Source: DASUNQ01 sp044866775
GTDB lineage: Bacteria > Acidobacteriota > Thermoanaerobaculia > Multivoradales > UBA5704
Direction of reading: 5' to 3'
DNA: 64,000 bases
Assembly (NCBI GenBank): GCA_044866775.1
Contig: JBIOUG010000095.1
Coordinates: 1 to 64,000, forward strand
Under the pieces are notes generated by a model. The model saw only the letters and a program-made list of their open reading frames with translations. It was not told the origin of the DNA and ran no database searches. Shown one piece after another: positions 46,516 to 55,607 of this stretch (positions are counted from its first letter, which is position 1; the number at the start of each line of letters is the position of its first letter). A program made the position numbers and the translations under genes.

Positions 46516-46997
46516 CTACGAGATCGAGAATTCATAGGCTTCGCGCAGGTACGGCTTCATGGCTTCGAGCTCCTCCATATCTCGAAGCTTGACCACGTGC
46601 GAGACGTGCTTTCGATCGGCGGCAACTTTCATGAACAGCTTGTTCTCCGCCTTCCGCCCCAGGTGGATCACGAGCCGCAAAGCATCAGACATGACCGTCA
46701 AGTCCGCGAAGATGCGGTTGCTCCGAAGCAACACGTATCGCTCGCGTGTCACGAACTCCACGGGACCGAGCGAATTCGCGAACGACTCCAACGCGGCATA
46801 GAGCTCGATGAGCTCTGGCGATCTGTTCCGCAACACCTCGGTTCGGTTGCCGGTACCGCAAGCGTGGCGGGCTCCGACTCTCTCCATTCTTTGAGGCGGT
46901 AGAGATCATCCGCAGTGATCTTTCTTTCGCGAAGGCGCTCGAAGAGGTGGTCGCGGAGGGCGGGAGGCAGGTTGGCCCACTGGATCTTCGGCATCAT
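46516..46997 (-). pseudogene. Frameshifted or fused DUF5655-like gene behind an RHH antitoxin
   Basis: Two frames together make sense as one gene. From ATG 46997 the protein starts MPKIQWANLPPALRDHLFER and is well formed to about RLKEWRESEP. It then degrades into a shadow of the other frame, in which SPELIELYAALESFANSLG through HLGRKAENKLFMKVAADRK and MKPYLREAYEFS reads as a DUF5655-type domain ending at 46516. A frameshift or a deletion near 46860 would explain this. Each part could instead be a separate small protein. The start overlaps the stop of the RHH gene upstream. Confidence 0.5.
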
Positions 46998-47251
46998 TCA
47001 CCGAACGTCATCCGGGCCAGTTCCTCCTTTAGGCTGCTCTGCTCCTCAGGATCCGTGGAACGCGCGAGACGGTCGGCGAGATCGAAGAAGCGCCTACGCT
47101 CCTTCTCCCGTGCCTCAAGTCCGGACTCGATCAGTTCGATGAGGATGCGATTGGCGCTCGTGCGGCTCGATTTGGCAAGCGACTTGACGCGGCGTGCGAC
47201 TCGCGGCGGGAGGCTGACACTCTGGCGGACGGGTCTCTCGGCTGGCGGCAT
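46994..47251 (-). CDS. Ribbon-helix-helix (CopG-like) antitoxin-type regulator
   Basis: An 85-aa protein with an N-terminal RHH fold, RQSVSLPPRVARRVKSLAKS, followed by SANRILIELIESGLEAREKE and an acidic C-terminus. RHH proteins of this size usually repress their own operon and neutralise a partner. ATG 47251 is preferred over 47269 because a -10-like element ends about 8 nt before it and three CACCA repeats lie just upstream. Its stop overlaps the start of the DUF5655-like gene. Confidence 0.75.
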   Translation of the reverse strand: MPPAERPVRQSVSLPPRVARRVKSLAKSSRTSANRILIELIESGLEAREKERRRFFDLADRLARSTDPEEQSSLKEELARMTFGE

Positions 47252-47263
47252 GACGAGAGAGTA

Positions 47264-47288
47264 CACCAAACTGCACCAGAGAGCACCA
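47264..47288 (-). promoter_or_regulatory. Three CACCA iterons at 10-bp spacing, probable RHH operator
   Basis: CACCA occurs at 47264-47268, 47274-47278 and 47284-47288, exactly one helical turn apart, directly upstream of the RHH gene. Read on the minus strand these are TGGTG repeats covering the expected -10 to -35 region. RHH dimers bind such short direct repeats, so this is a good autoregulatory operator. Confidence 0.6.
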
Positions 47289-47328
47289 AGATACCCAGGA
47301 CACCGGCCTGAAGGGATGGAATCGGCTC

Positions 47329-47565
47329 GTGCCCGAGCGCTCGCTGCCGCCGCTTCCCGGAGTCGACCCGGACTCGGCGCCGTTGCCCGACGACCCCGCC
47401 TATCAGCAGTGGCGGGAGGAGACGATCTTCTCGCCCGAAGGCGTCGACCGCGCCCTCATCTGGGAGCACCTCCACCGATCACCGGACGAGCGCCTGGCCA
47501 TCCTCGAGCGCGCAGTCAACGACATCCTGGAGCTGCGCGGTGGACGGTGGCCGGAGGACAGCTGA
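47329..47565 (+). CDS. Small conserved-looking hypothetical protein
   Basis: A 78-aa acidic protein starting GTG at 47329. The stretch GVDRALIWEHLHRSPDERLA followed by ILERAVNDILELRGG has the helical, leucine-rich look of small antitoxin-like or nucleotidyltransferase-partner proteins, but I cannot name a family. It is divergent from the RHH gene by about 78 nt. No partner gene follows within 300 nt. Confidence 0.5.
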   Translation: MPERSLPPLPGVDPDSAPLPDDPAYQQWREETIFSPEGVDRALIWEHLHRSPDERLAILERAVNDILELRGGRWPEDS

Positions 47566-47589
47566 TCCACTCCAGCGCCGTCGGGGAAT

Positions 47590-47688
47590 GTACCGTCTGT
47601 CACGGTACCTCGGCATCTATGGCTAAGTGCCGAGAGGTCGTGGCTGAGCGCACACCGCATCGGGCGCGAGGAGCCCGCGACGGGCTCC
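47590..47688. other. Cluster of three hairpins in a gene-poor gap
   Basis: Within the 397-nt gap 47566-47962 there are three clean hairpins: GTACCGT/ACGGTAC (47590-47608), CTCGGCA/TGCCGAG (47609-47634, 12-nt loop) and GGAGCCCG/CGGGCTCC (47670-47688, loop CGA). GCTCGG/CCGAGC at 47723-47738 makes a fourth. No protein gene is convincing here. The gap may hold a structured RNA or debris of palindromic elements. Confidence 0.5.
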
Positions 47689-47962
47689 GCTGCCTCGCGT
47701 GTTGCGTATTTCAATCATTGACGCTCGGCGAACCGAGCCGATAGTCTGACGGCAGGTAGTCAAAGCGACCAACGGGAGATCGTGATCGACGACGCGTGAA
47801 GCCGGCTCGGCGGGTCCGAGCCGAGACCTCTAAAGCGGGCACGGCAGAGGGCGCAACCTCTGCCGGCCCTGGCCCACACACGAGGAGGGACCTCATGTGC
47901 AGACGTAGTCGGAAGTGTAACCCCCTGCCGGATCCACCGGCGCCCAAGACGACAAGGACACG

Positions 47963-48334
47963 TTGGAGCAGGACCCCGCCGTGGCGCGCGCCCAGGCGCT
48001 CGCGGAGAGCGGGAGGGCCGTGGCGCGCGGGCGCCGCCACGCCGCCGGTGGCGAGTCGAGCGAGTCCGAAGAGCAACAGTCCGCGGCAGCCCTGCGCCGG
48101 ATCGTCGGCGACTTTCTCGAGCGGGAGGCGCGGCGGCGGCGGCGGGACGCGCGGGCGCGGGCGGCGCGTGCCAATGGCCGCCGGTTCGCGACGATCTGCG
48201 GCCGTTTCCAGGGCCACGGCAGGGTGCCGGACCTGCGGCTGTCAGGAAAGTGGCTCGCGGACGCGGGCTTCGATCTCGGGCAGCAGTACGAGGTGGAGGT
48301 CGAGGCGGGGAGGCTGACGATTCGGGCGGTCTGA
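47963..48334 (+). CDS. SymE-like toxin-domain protein
   Basis: A 123-aa protein with a basic, Arg-rich N-terminal half and a C-terminal domain, GRVPDLRLSGKWLADAGF followed by QQYEVEVEAGRLTIRAV. This matches the SymE family, an AbrB-like fold used as RNA-cleaving type I toxins controlled by an antisense RNA. The proposed start is TTG 47963 and is uncertain; the domain itself is clear. Strong hairpins lie on both sides of the gene. No antisense RNA can be seen directly. Confidence 0.65.
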   Translation: MEQDPAVARAQALAESGRAVARGRRHAAGGESSESEEQQSAAALRRIVGDFLEREARRRRRDARARAARANGRRFATICGRFQGHGRVPDLRLSGKWLADAGFDLGQQYEVEVEAGRLTIRAV

Positions 48335-48396
48335 GCCGCAGCCGGCTCACGCTGCCGCCACCATCGACTGAAGCGCTCGGCGAGCCGATATAGCGA

Positions 48397-48445
48397 CGCG
48401 GCCGTGGCCGCGAAACCTTCCGGGCGGGTACCCGCCCGGAAGGTT
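48397..48445. terminator. Tandem hairpins including a 32-bp perfect palindrome
   Basis: CGCGGCC/GGCCGCG (48397-48412, loop GT) is followed at once by a perfect 32-bp palindrome at 48414-48445 with half-site AACCTTCCGGGCGGGT. They lie 60-110 nt after the symE-like stop and 90 nt before the type III res gene. There is no T-run, so intrinsic termination is uncertain; a protein-binding or cruciform role is equally possible. Confidence 0.6.
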
Positions 48446-48535
48446 GAAGCCATTCCCACTTCCGAGTACGCTCGATGGGACTCTGCCCGAAGAAAGACAT
48501 GACTTTCCTGCGGAGTTGAGGGCACTAGGCTCAGC

Positions 48536-51500
48536 ATGACCGATCTGTTCTTCCAGCGACCGATCCTCAACTCGCCGTACGAGTACCCGAGCCGGCACTG
48601 GGAGCTCGATTCGACGGGCCAGCCCACGGGAAAGATCCTCGAGAAGCGCCGTGAAGCAGCGTACATCACGCCGATCCCGAAGCCGAAGAAGCGCAGGACG
48701 GGCCAGAGGGAGTTCGTCTTCGACGAGGGTAAGGGGCTCTCGACGGAGGAGCAGCAGTACGATCCGACGCCGGTCATCAACGCCTTGCGCGCCAAGGTGG
48801 ACGCCTGGCGGGCGCTGCCCAATCCGAACGACTGGCTGGTGACGCCGGAGACGGCGCGCCTCCTCCAGCACTGGCGCCACCACGAGTTCAGCGGAGAGCG
48901 GCCGTTCTTCTGCCAGGTCGAGGCGGTCGAGACGCTCATCTGGCTGACCGAGGTCGCACCGAAGCTCGGCAAGGAGGGACAGCGGTTCATCGACCACTTG
49001 GACCGGGCCAACGAACAGTCGAACCCCGGCCTGCGGCGCCTCGCGCTCAAGCTCGCCACGGGCTCCGGCAAGACGATCGTGATGGCGATGGTAGTCGCCT
49101 GGCAAACGATCAACGCCGTGCGGCGGCCGAATAGCAGATCGTACACACGGGGGTTCCTGGTCGTGACTCCCGGTCTGACGGTCAAGGACCGGCTGCGCGT
49201 CCTCCAGCCCCACGATCCGGACTCCTACTACCAAAGCCGCGAGCTCGTGCCGAACGACATGCTCCGCGACCTCGAACGCGCGAAGATCGTCATAACGAAC
49301 TTCCAGGCGCTCAGGCTCCGCGAAACCCTCGAGGTCTCAAAAGGCGGGCGCGCCCTGCTCCAGGGACGACATGGCGAGCCGATCGACACCAAGGAGACGG
49401 AAGGCCAGATGCTCCAGCGCGTCCTGCCCGAGCTGATGGGGTTGCGCAACATCCTGGCGATCAATGACGAGGCCCACCACTGCTACCGCGAAAAGCCGAC
49501 GGAGGCCGACGAGGAGGAGGCCGAGCTCAAGGGGGAGGAGCGCGATGAGGCCAAAAAGAACCGCGAAGCAGCGCGACTCTGGATCTCCGGGCTCGAAGCG
49601 CTCCAGCGCAAGCTAGGCTTGATGCGCATCATCGACCTCTCGGCGACCCCCTTCTTTCTCCGCGGCTCCGGCTATCGGGAAGGGGTGCTCTTCCACTGGA
49701 CGATGAGCGACTTCTCGCTCATGGATGCCATCGAGTGCGGCATCGTCAAGCTCCCCCGCGTGCCGGTCGCCGACAACATCCCCGGCGGCGAGATGCCGAG
49801 GTTCCGCAATCTCTGGGAGCACATTCGCAACCGGATGCCGAAGAAGGGGCGCGGGAAGGCTGGCACGAGCTACGACCCGCTCAAGCTCCCTGTCGAGCTC
49901 CAGACCGCGCTCGAAGCGCTCTATGGCCACTACGACAAGACCTTCGAGCTATGGCGCAAGGCAGGTGTCGAGGTCCCCCCCTGCTTCATCGTCGTCTGCA
50001 ACAACACCTCGGCATCGAAGCTGGTCTACGACTACATTTCCGGCTTCTTCCGCGAGGCAGAAGAGGGCACAAGCACGTTCGAGAACGGTCGTCTACCCCT
50101 CTTCCGCAACTTCGACGAGCACGGCAACCCGCTCCCCCGGCCTCGGACGCTGCTCATCGACTCCGAGCAGCTCGAGTCCGGGGAGTCGCTAAGCGACGAC
50201 TTCCGAGCGGCGGCGGCCGACGAGCTCGAGCGCTTCCGGCGCGAGATCGTCGAACGGACAGGGGATCGCACCAGGGCTGAGAACCTCTCGGATCAGGAAA
50301 TCCTTCGGGAAGTCATGAACACCGTCGGCAAGAAAGGGCGCCTCGGCGAGGGGACACGGTGCGTGGTCTCGGTTTCGATGCTGACCGAGGGATGGGACGC
50401 GAACACCGTCACGCACGTACTCGGCGTCCGGGCCTTCGGCACCCAGCTCCTCTGCGAGCAGGTCATCGGTCGCGCGCTGCGGCGGCAATCCTATGACCTG
50501 AATGAAGAAAAGCGCTTCAACGTCGAGTACGCCGACGTACTCGGGATTCCCTTCGATTTCACGGCGAAGCCGGTCATCGCGCCGCCGCAGCCACCGCGCG
50601 AGACGATCCTGGTCAGGGCGATCACCCCGGAGCGAGACGCCTGCGAGATCTGCTTCCCTCGCGTGGAGGGATACCGCGTAGAGCTCCCGGAGGAGCGGCT
50701 GGCGGCGACCTTCACCGAAGATTCAACCCTCCTGCTCACTCCGGCCCTGGTCGGGCCATCGGTGACCCGCAACGAAGGGATCCTCGGCGAGGGGGTCGAC
50801 CTGACGCTCGTCCACACCGGGGAGCTCCGCCAGTCGACGCTCCTCTTCCACTTGACGCAGCGTCTCCTCTACACCAAGTGGCGTGACCCAGGCGGTGAGC
50901 CCAAGCTCTACCTCTTCGGCCAGTTGAAGCGCATCACCCGCGAGTGGCTGGAGAGCCATCTCGCCTGCAAGGGCGGCACCTATCCGGCGCAGCTCATGTA
51001 CCTGAGCCTCGCCGACCTGGCTTGCGAGCGGATCACAGCGGCGATAACCCGCCACTACTCGGCGGAACGCCCGATCCGGGCGATCCTCGACCCCTACAAC
51101 CCGACGGGATCCACCCGCTTCGTCCACTTCACGACCTCGAAGAAGCTCCGCTGGCAGACGGCCCCGAATCTCTGCCATGTCAACTGGGTGATCCTGGACA
51201 GCAACTGGGAGGCCGAGCTCTGCCGGGCCGTCGAGAGCCACTCGCACGTGCTTGCCTATGTGAAGAACCACAACCTCGGTTTCGAGGTCCCCTACAGGAT
51301 GGGCTCGGAGTCGCGCCGCTACCGCCCGGACTTTATCGTCCTGGTCGACGACGGGCACGGCTTGGAGGACCCGCTTCACCTAGTGGTCGAGATCAAGGGC
51401 TACCGGGGGGAGGACGCAAAGGAGAAGAAGTCGACCATGGAGACGTACTGGGTGCCTGGGGTGAACAACCTGGCCGCTTACGGGCGCTGGGACTTTGTCG

Positions 51501-51598
51501 AGCTGAAGGACATCTGGGAGATCGAATCGGATTTCCGGGCGACAATCGACACTGCCATCGCCGAGATGATGAAAGAGAAAACCGGAGCGGCGGTCTGA
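48536..51598 (+). CDS. res: Type III restriction-modification Res subunit (helicase-nuclease)
   Basis: A 1020-aa SF2 helicase with nuclease. Walker A is ATGSGKTIVM near residue 175, motif II is INDEAHHCY near residue 309, motif III is LSATPFF near residue 367, and motif VI is EQVIGRALRR near residue 644. At about residues 928-955 lies a PD-(D/E)xK nuclease, RYRPDFIVLVDDG and VVEIKGYRG. It cuts DNA after head-to-head translocation or sliding when the partner methylase finds unmodified sites. Its stop overlaps the mod start (TGATG). Bases are less G+C-skewed here than in the flanking core, suggesting transfer. Confidence 0.92.
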   Translation: MTDLFFQRPILNSPYEYPSRHWELDSTGQPTGKILEKRREAAYITPIPKPKKRRTGQREFVFDEGKGLSTEEQQYDPTPVINALRAKVDAWRALPNPNDWLVTPETARLLQHWRHHEFSGERPFFCQVEAVETLIWLTEVAPKLGKEGQRFIDHLDRANEQSNPGLRRLALKLATGSGKTIVMAMVVAWQTINAVRRPNSRSYTRGFLVVTPGLTVKDRLRVLQPHDPDSYYQSRELVPNDMLRDLERAKIVITNFQALRLRETLEVSKGGRALLQGRHGEPIDTKETEGQMLQRVLPELMGLRNILAINDEAHHCYREKPTEADEEEAELKGEERDEAKKNREAARLWISGLEALQRKLGLMRIIDLSATPFFLRGSGYREGVLFHWTMSDFSLMDAIECGIVKLPRVPVADNIPGGEMPRFRNLWEHIRNRMPKKGRGKAGTSYDPLKLPVELQTALEALYGHYDKTFELWRKAGVEVPPCFIVVCNNTSASKLVYDYISGFFREAEEGTSTFENGRLPLFRNFDEHGNPLPRPRTLLIDSEQLESGESLSDDFRAAAADELERFRREIVERTGDRTRAENLSDQEILREVMNTVGKKGRLGEGTRCVVSVSMLTEGWDANTVTHVLGVRAFGTQLLCEQVIGRALRRQSYDLNEEKRFNVEYADVLGIPFDFTAKPVIAPPQPPRETILVRAITPERDACEICFPRVEGYRVELPEERLAATFTEDSTLLLTPALVGPSVTRNEGILGEGVDLTLVHTGELRQSTLLFHLTQRLLYTKWRDPGGEPKLYLFGQLKRITREWLESHLACKGGTYPAQLMYLSLADLACERITAAITRHYSAERPIRAILDPYNPTGSTRFVHFTTSKKLRWQTAPNLCHVNWVILDSNWEAELCRAVESHSHVLAYVKNHNLGFEVPYRMGSESRRYRPDFIVLVDDGHGLEDPLHLVVEIKGYRGEDAKEKKSTMETYWVPGVNNLAAYGRWDFVELKDIWEIESDFRATIDTAIAEMMKEKTGAAV

Positions 51599-54471
51599 TG
51601 CCGACGACGAAGAAGCCGAAGCCCAAGAAGCAAGTGGAGGCGCTCCGCCACGACGAGGCGTCCCGGAAGTACATCCCGACGGCCGAGTACCAGTCGCTGC
51701 TCGCATCCAGCGAACAGGAAACCGTGGAGGTCCGCTATCCGCGCAACACCTCTGGCCTCGGGGAGGAGACGGCGTCGCGGAACCGGGATCTCGACCCACA
51801 GGTCGTCTGGCGCGGCAAAGACGAGAAGGACTGGTCCGACCTCGTGGTCCCGGCGCCTCCCCTCTTCATTCAGGAGAAGATCCATCCCAAGGTCCTGATC
51901 GACGACCTGATGCGCCGGAGCGCGGCGGCCGCGGCGGAGAAGTCGGCTTCAGAGCCGGGCCATCAGCCCGATCTATTCGCGGACTTCAATGGGATCGCAG
52001 ATCCGAGCCTGAAGACCGAGTTCTACCAGCACGACGCCAACTGGGCGAACCGGATGATCCTGGGCGACAGCCTACAGGTGATGGCCTCTCTCGCCGAGCG
52101 CGAGGGCCTCCGCGGGCAGGTGCAGTGCATCTACATGGACCCGCCCTACGGCATTAAGTTCAACTCCAACTTCCAGTGGTCCACGACGAGCCGTGACGTC
52201 AAAGACGGCAACCTCAACCACATCACCCGCGAGCCTGAGCAAGTCAGAGCCTTTCGCGACACCTGGCGCGACGGCATCCACAGCTACCTGACCTACCTCC
52301 GCGACCGCTTCAGCGTGGCCCGCGACCTTCTTGCTGACTCTGGCTCGATCTTCGTCCAGATCGGGGACGAGAACGTGCATCGTGTTCGCGGAGTGATGGA
52401 TGAGGTGTTCGGAAGCGACAACTTCGTCTCGTTGATCACCATCGTGAAGACAACCGGCGCCGGGAGTCCAGCGATTGGAACGAACGTCCTCGCTTCGGTG
52501 AACGACTACATCCTCTGGTACGCGAAGAAACTTCCGAGTATCAAGTATCGTCAGGTCTACGAGCAGAGACAACTCGGCAAAGAAGGGGCTACTCAATACG
52601 GCCTCCTAGAGTCGCCAGACGGGCTGTATGTGCGAGGAATGTCTGAAGAAGAAAAGGCGCAACCCGAATTGATCCCTTCTGGTTGGAAGATCATTGCGCA
52701 TGACAATCTGACATCTCAGACTGGCGCTGAGACAACGCAGGTTCCAATCTCGTGGCAAGGCCGGAGCTACAAGGCCAACAAGGGCGGCTGGAAGACGAAT
52801 GTAGAAGGCGCGGATCGTCTAGCCAAAGCAACGAGGCTTCTTCCGATCGGACACACGCTTCGCTACCGGCGTCGTTTTGCAGACTTCGGCAACATTCCTA
52901 TCAACAACTTCTGGTCGGCGTTCAGGATTAGTGGTTTCTCGGATCCAAAGATCTACGTTGTGCAAACGAATCCAGGAATTGTCGATCGCTGTCTCTTGAT
53001 GGCGTCTGATCCGGGGGACCTCGTCCTAGATCCCACGTGCGGTTCAGGCACGACCGCATTCGTGGCGGAGCTAGAGGGTAGGCGGTGGATCACGATCGAT
53101 ACATCGCGCGTAGCATTGGCGCTAGCGCGGGCTCGCATCATGGGGGCGCGGTATCCGTTCTATCTGCTCGCCGACAGCGAGGAAGGGCAGCGGAAGGAGG
53201 CCGAGATCGCGCACTCGGAGCCATCGGCGGCGCCAAGGCGGGGCGACCTGCGGCAGGGCTTTGTCTACGAGCGGGTGCCGCACATTACCCTCAAGTCAAT
53301 CGCCAACAACGTCGAGATCGACGTCATCTGGGAGCGATTCCAGGCGGCTCTCGAGCCATTGCGCGCGGAGTTGAACGCCGCCCTCGGCCAAGCGTGGGAG
53401 GAGTGGGAGATTCCTCGTGAAGCCGATGTGCGGTGGACTGCGAAGGCGAAGGAGCTGCACTCGAGGTGGTGGGAGCAGCGGATCGCGCGACAGCGGGAGA
53501 TCGACGCCTCGATCGCGGCTAAGGCGGTGTACGAGTACCTCTACGACAAGCCGTATGACGATCCGAAGAAGGTCAGAGTCGCCGGTCCGTTCACGGTGGA
53601 GAGCCTATCGCCGCACCGGGTGCTCGGCGTCAACGAGAACGACCAGCTGATCGACAGTGTCGCCGAGCAGAAGCTCGGGTACACCGTGCAGCGAGACTTC
53701 CCGTCAATGATCCTCGAGAGCCTGAGGGCGGCGGGTGTTCAGCAGGCTCACAAGGAAGACCGGATCGCCTTCTCCTCGTTGACCCCCTGGCCGGGCGATC
53801 TCGTTTGTGCTGAAGGTCGCTACTTCGAGGGTTCCGACAGCAAAGGTCAGGAGAGGCGCGCCGCGATCTTCATCGGTCCCGAGTTCGGCACCGTCTCACG
53901 GCCGGACCTGGTCGCCGCAGCTCGGGAGGCGGCCGACGCCGGCTTCGATGTCCTAATCGCCTGCGCCTTCAACTTCGACGCCCATTCGACCGACTTCTCG
54001 AAGCTCGGCCGGGTCCCCGTTCTCAAGGCTCGGATGAACGCCGACCTCCACATGGCCGAAGACCTTAAGAGCACCGGCAAGGGCAACCTCTTCGTCATCT
54101 TCGGCGAGCCGGACATCGAGATCCTGCCGGCGGAGAGCGACCAGATCCGAGTACGCGTCAAAGGCGTCGACGTCTTCCACCCCCAGACCGGCGAGATCCG
54201 CAGCGACGGCCCCGAGGGCATCGCCTGCTGGTTCATCGACACCGACTACAACAAAGAGAGCTTCTTCGTCCGCCATGCCTACTTCCTTGGCGCCAACGAC
54301 CCCTATAAGGCTCTCAAGACCACCCTCAAGGCCGAAATCGACGAGGATGCCTGGGCGACTCTCCACAGCGACACCTCGCGGCCGTTCGAGAAGCCGAAGT
54401 CGCGACGGATCGCGGTCAAAGTCATCAACCATCTCGGCGACGAGGTGATGAAGGTCTTCCGCGTAGAGTAG
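51598..54471 (+). CDS. mod: Type III restriction-modification Mod subunit (adenine methyltransferase)
   Basis: A 957-aa beta-class N6-adenine methyltransferase with specificity function. Motif IV DPPYG is at residue 181, and motif I DPTCGSGTTAFVAELEG is near residue 477, in the DPPY-first order of beta enzymes. The region between them (about 230-470) is the likely target-recognition domain and has a lower G+C content than the rest, typical of exchangeable specificity parts. The C-terminal 350 residues (from AGPFTVESLSPHRVLG) match the long Mod proteins that pair with this kind of Res. Confidence 0.92.
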   Translation: MPTTKKPKPKKQVEALRHDEASRKYIPTAEYQSLLASSEQETVEVRYPRNTSGLGEETASRNRDLDPQVVWRGKDEKDWSDLVVPAPPLFIQEKIHPKVLIDDLMRRSAAAAAEKSASEPGHQPDLFADFNGIADPSLKTEFYQHDANWANRMILGDSLQVMASLAEREGLRGQVQCIYMDPPYGIKFNSNFQWSTTSRDVKDGNLNHITREPEQVRAFRDTWRDGIHSYLTYLRDRFSVARDLLADSGSIFVQIGDENVHRVRGVMDEVFGSDNFVSLITIVKTTGAGSPAIGTNVLASVNDYILWYAKKLPSIKYRQVYEQRQLGKEGATQYGLLESPDGLYVRGMSEEEKAQPELIPSGWKIIAHDNLTSQTGAETTQVPISWQGRSYKANKGGWKTNVEGADRLAKATRLLPIGHTLRYRRRFADFGNIPINNFWSAFRISGFSDPKIYVVQTNPGIVDRCLLMASDPGDLVLDPTCGSGTTAFVAELEGRRWITIDTSRVALALARARIMGARYPFYLLADSEEGQRKEAEIAHSEPSAAPRRGDLRQGFVYERVPHITLKSIANNVEIDVIWERFQAALEPLRAELNAALGQAWEEWEIPREADVRWTAKAKELHSRWWEQRIARQREIDASIAAKAVYEYLYDKPYDDPKKVRVAGPFTVESLSPHRVLGVNENDQLIDSVAEQKLGYTVQRDFPSMILESLRAAGVQQAHKEDRIAFSSLTPWPGDLVCAEGRYFEGSDSKGQERRAAIFIGPEFGTVSRPDLVAAAREAADAGFDVLIACAFNFDAHSTDFSKLGRVPVLKARMNADLHMAEDLKSTGKGNLFVIFGEPDIEILPAESDQIRVRVKGVDVFHPQTGEIRSDGPEGIACWFIDTDYNKESFFVRHAYFLGANDPYKALKTTLKAEIDEDAWATLHSDTSRPFEKPKSRRIAVKVINHLGDEVMKVFRVE

Positions 54472-54534
54472 CGAGTTGACTACCCTTTGCCGCCCCGACC
54501 TGCTTGATCCTGCCGGCCTGGTCCTAGGGTACAA

Positions 54535-54552
54535 CAAGCCCCACAGGGCTTG
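54535..54552 (+). terminator. Hairpin after the mod gene
   Basis: CAAGCCC/GGGCTTG with loop CACA, 63 nt after the mod stop. No T-run follows. It separates the restriction operon from the next cassette. Confidence 0.4.
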
Positions 54553-54656
54553 CGCCCGAGGAAGATAGCCTCTATGCTGCGCGAGCACTCATATCTCATG
54601 TCGTGATCCCGTTGGCGCTGGAGCGTCGAGCCCTGGCCGGTGAAGGAGGGACCCGC

Positions 54657-55607
54657 ATGGCAACAACTGCGCCCAGAGAACCGAAGAAACGCACTCTGAC
54701 CTATCGTCGAGCTGTCTGGCATGTAGCCGAGGACCACGACCTTCAATACTACGTCCGTCGAATCCATCAGCGACTGACCACCACTCGCGCGCGAACCTTT
54801 CAATACACGGGCGGTACCGTGCTCACCGGCATGTGCTTTGAGAGCCGGCACGGCTCCGCACTCGGTCATTTAGCTCAGTTCGTGCCACATGACCACGCCT
54901 CTACAATTCCTGTTCCCTCGGTGGAACTTGCAGACTCAGATGCGGCCGAGCTCCCGCCCCCCCGCGGCCGTGAATTCCTGACAGGAGATCTCTTCTTCTT
55001 GGTGCATGGCAACAATGTTCTCCTCTGCCCTAGCGGCGCGCGCGAAAGTGCACTAAAAGCTTATCTTGATAGGGCTGGCGAGGCAACCGGCGAGCGCGGT
55101 TTGATGAGCAGATGCGGCATTGAGCCTGTGGCTAACGTGGCTAAATTGGCTCTCATACGCGAAGAAGGAGTCAAGAGTATTCAATTGGACGCGACGCTCT
55201 TCTCGGCGTCGCTGATGGACGAGCAAGTCCCTACTGTTCGCCGTCACGTGCTGAGTCGGGTCGGCGATAGCCTGCTTGACCTGTTCGGAGACGACCCCGA
55301 TCTGGCTCAGGCGGCCGAAGACGAGAATATAACTGTTTATTTGGAAGTAGTTTTCGACAAACGAAGGAAGGGCGGAGTGATTGGTCAGAGGAGGATGCAG
55401 GGGTTGGCCAGCCAGCTAGTGAAGGAGCATGAGCCTGGATTTCGTATCGTCACTGGGAGTGGCGGCGTGATTGAATCCGACGAACTCAAGATACAACAAC
55501 CTGTGCCATTGAGGCCACGTGGAAGCAGCGTTGAAAGAGAGCATGCTTGGGAAGCTCTTCTCGGATTCCTTGAAGACCTGCGCCGAAGCGGAGCGCTAGA
55601 GACATGA
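54657..55607 (+). CDS. Unassigned soluble protein of a two-gene cassette (candidate defence component)
   Basis: I do not recognise this 316-aa protein. It is soluble with mixed alpha/beta content. Visible segments are RRAVWHVAEDHDLQYYVRRI near the start, GREFLTGDLFFLVHGNNVLL near residue 110 and TVYLEVVFDKRRKGG near residue 225. No Walker, zinc or nuclease motif is obvious. ATG 54657 follows GAAGGAGGG at a good distance. Its stop overlaps the next gene's ATG, so the two are made together. The cassette sits right behind type III restriction genes and has lower G+C than its surroundings, which suggests a defence role. The size pairing with a 4-TM partner recalls Kiwa, but with reversed gene order and no proven homology. 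Confidence 0.75.
   Translation: MATTAPREPKKRTLTYRRAVWHVAEDHDLQYYVRRIHQRLTTTRARTFQYTGGTVLTGMCFESRHGSALGHLAQFVPHDHASTIPVPSVELADSDAAELPPPRGREFLTGDLFFLVHGNNVLLCPSGARESALKAYLDRAGEATGERGLMSRCGIEPVANVAKLALIREEGVKSIQLDATLFSASLMDEQVPTVRRHVLSRVGDSLLDLFGDDPDLAQAAEDENITVYLEVVFDKRRKGGVIGQRRMQGLASQLVKEHEPGFRIVTGSGGVIESDELKIQQPVPLRPRGSSVEREHAWEALLGFLEDLRRSGALET

Noticed and set aside
48414..48445. Rho-independent terminator with certainty
   Set aside because: The palindrome is perfect but has no loop of its own and no following T-run, so termination is only one of several possible roles.
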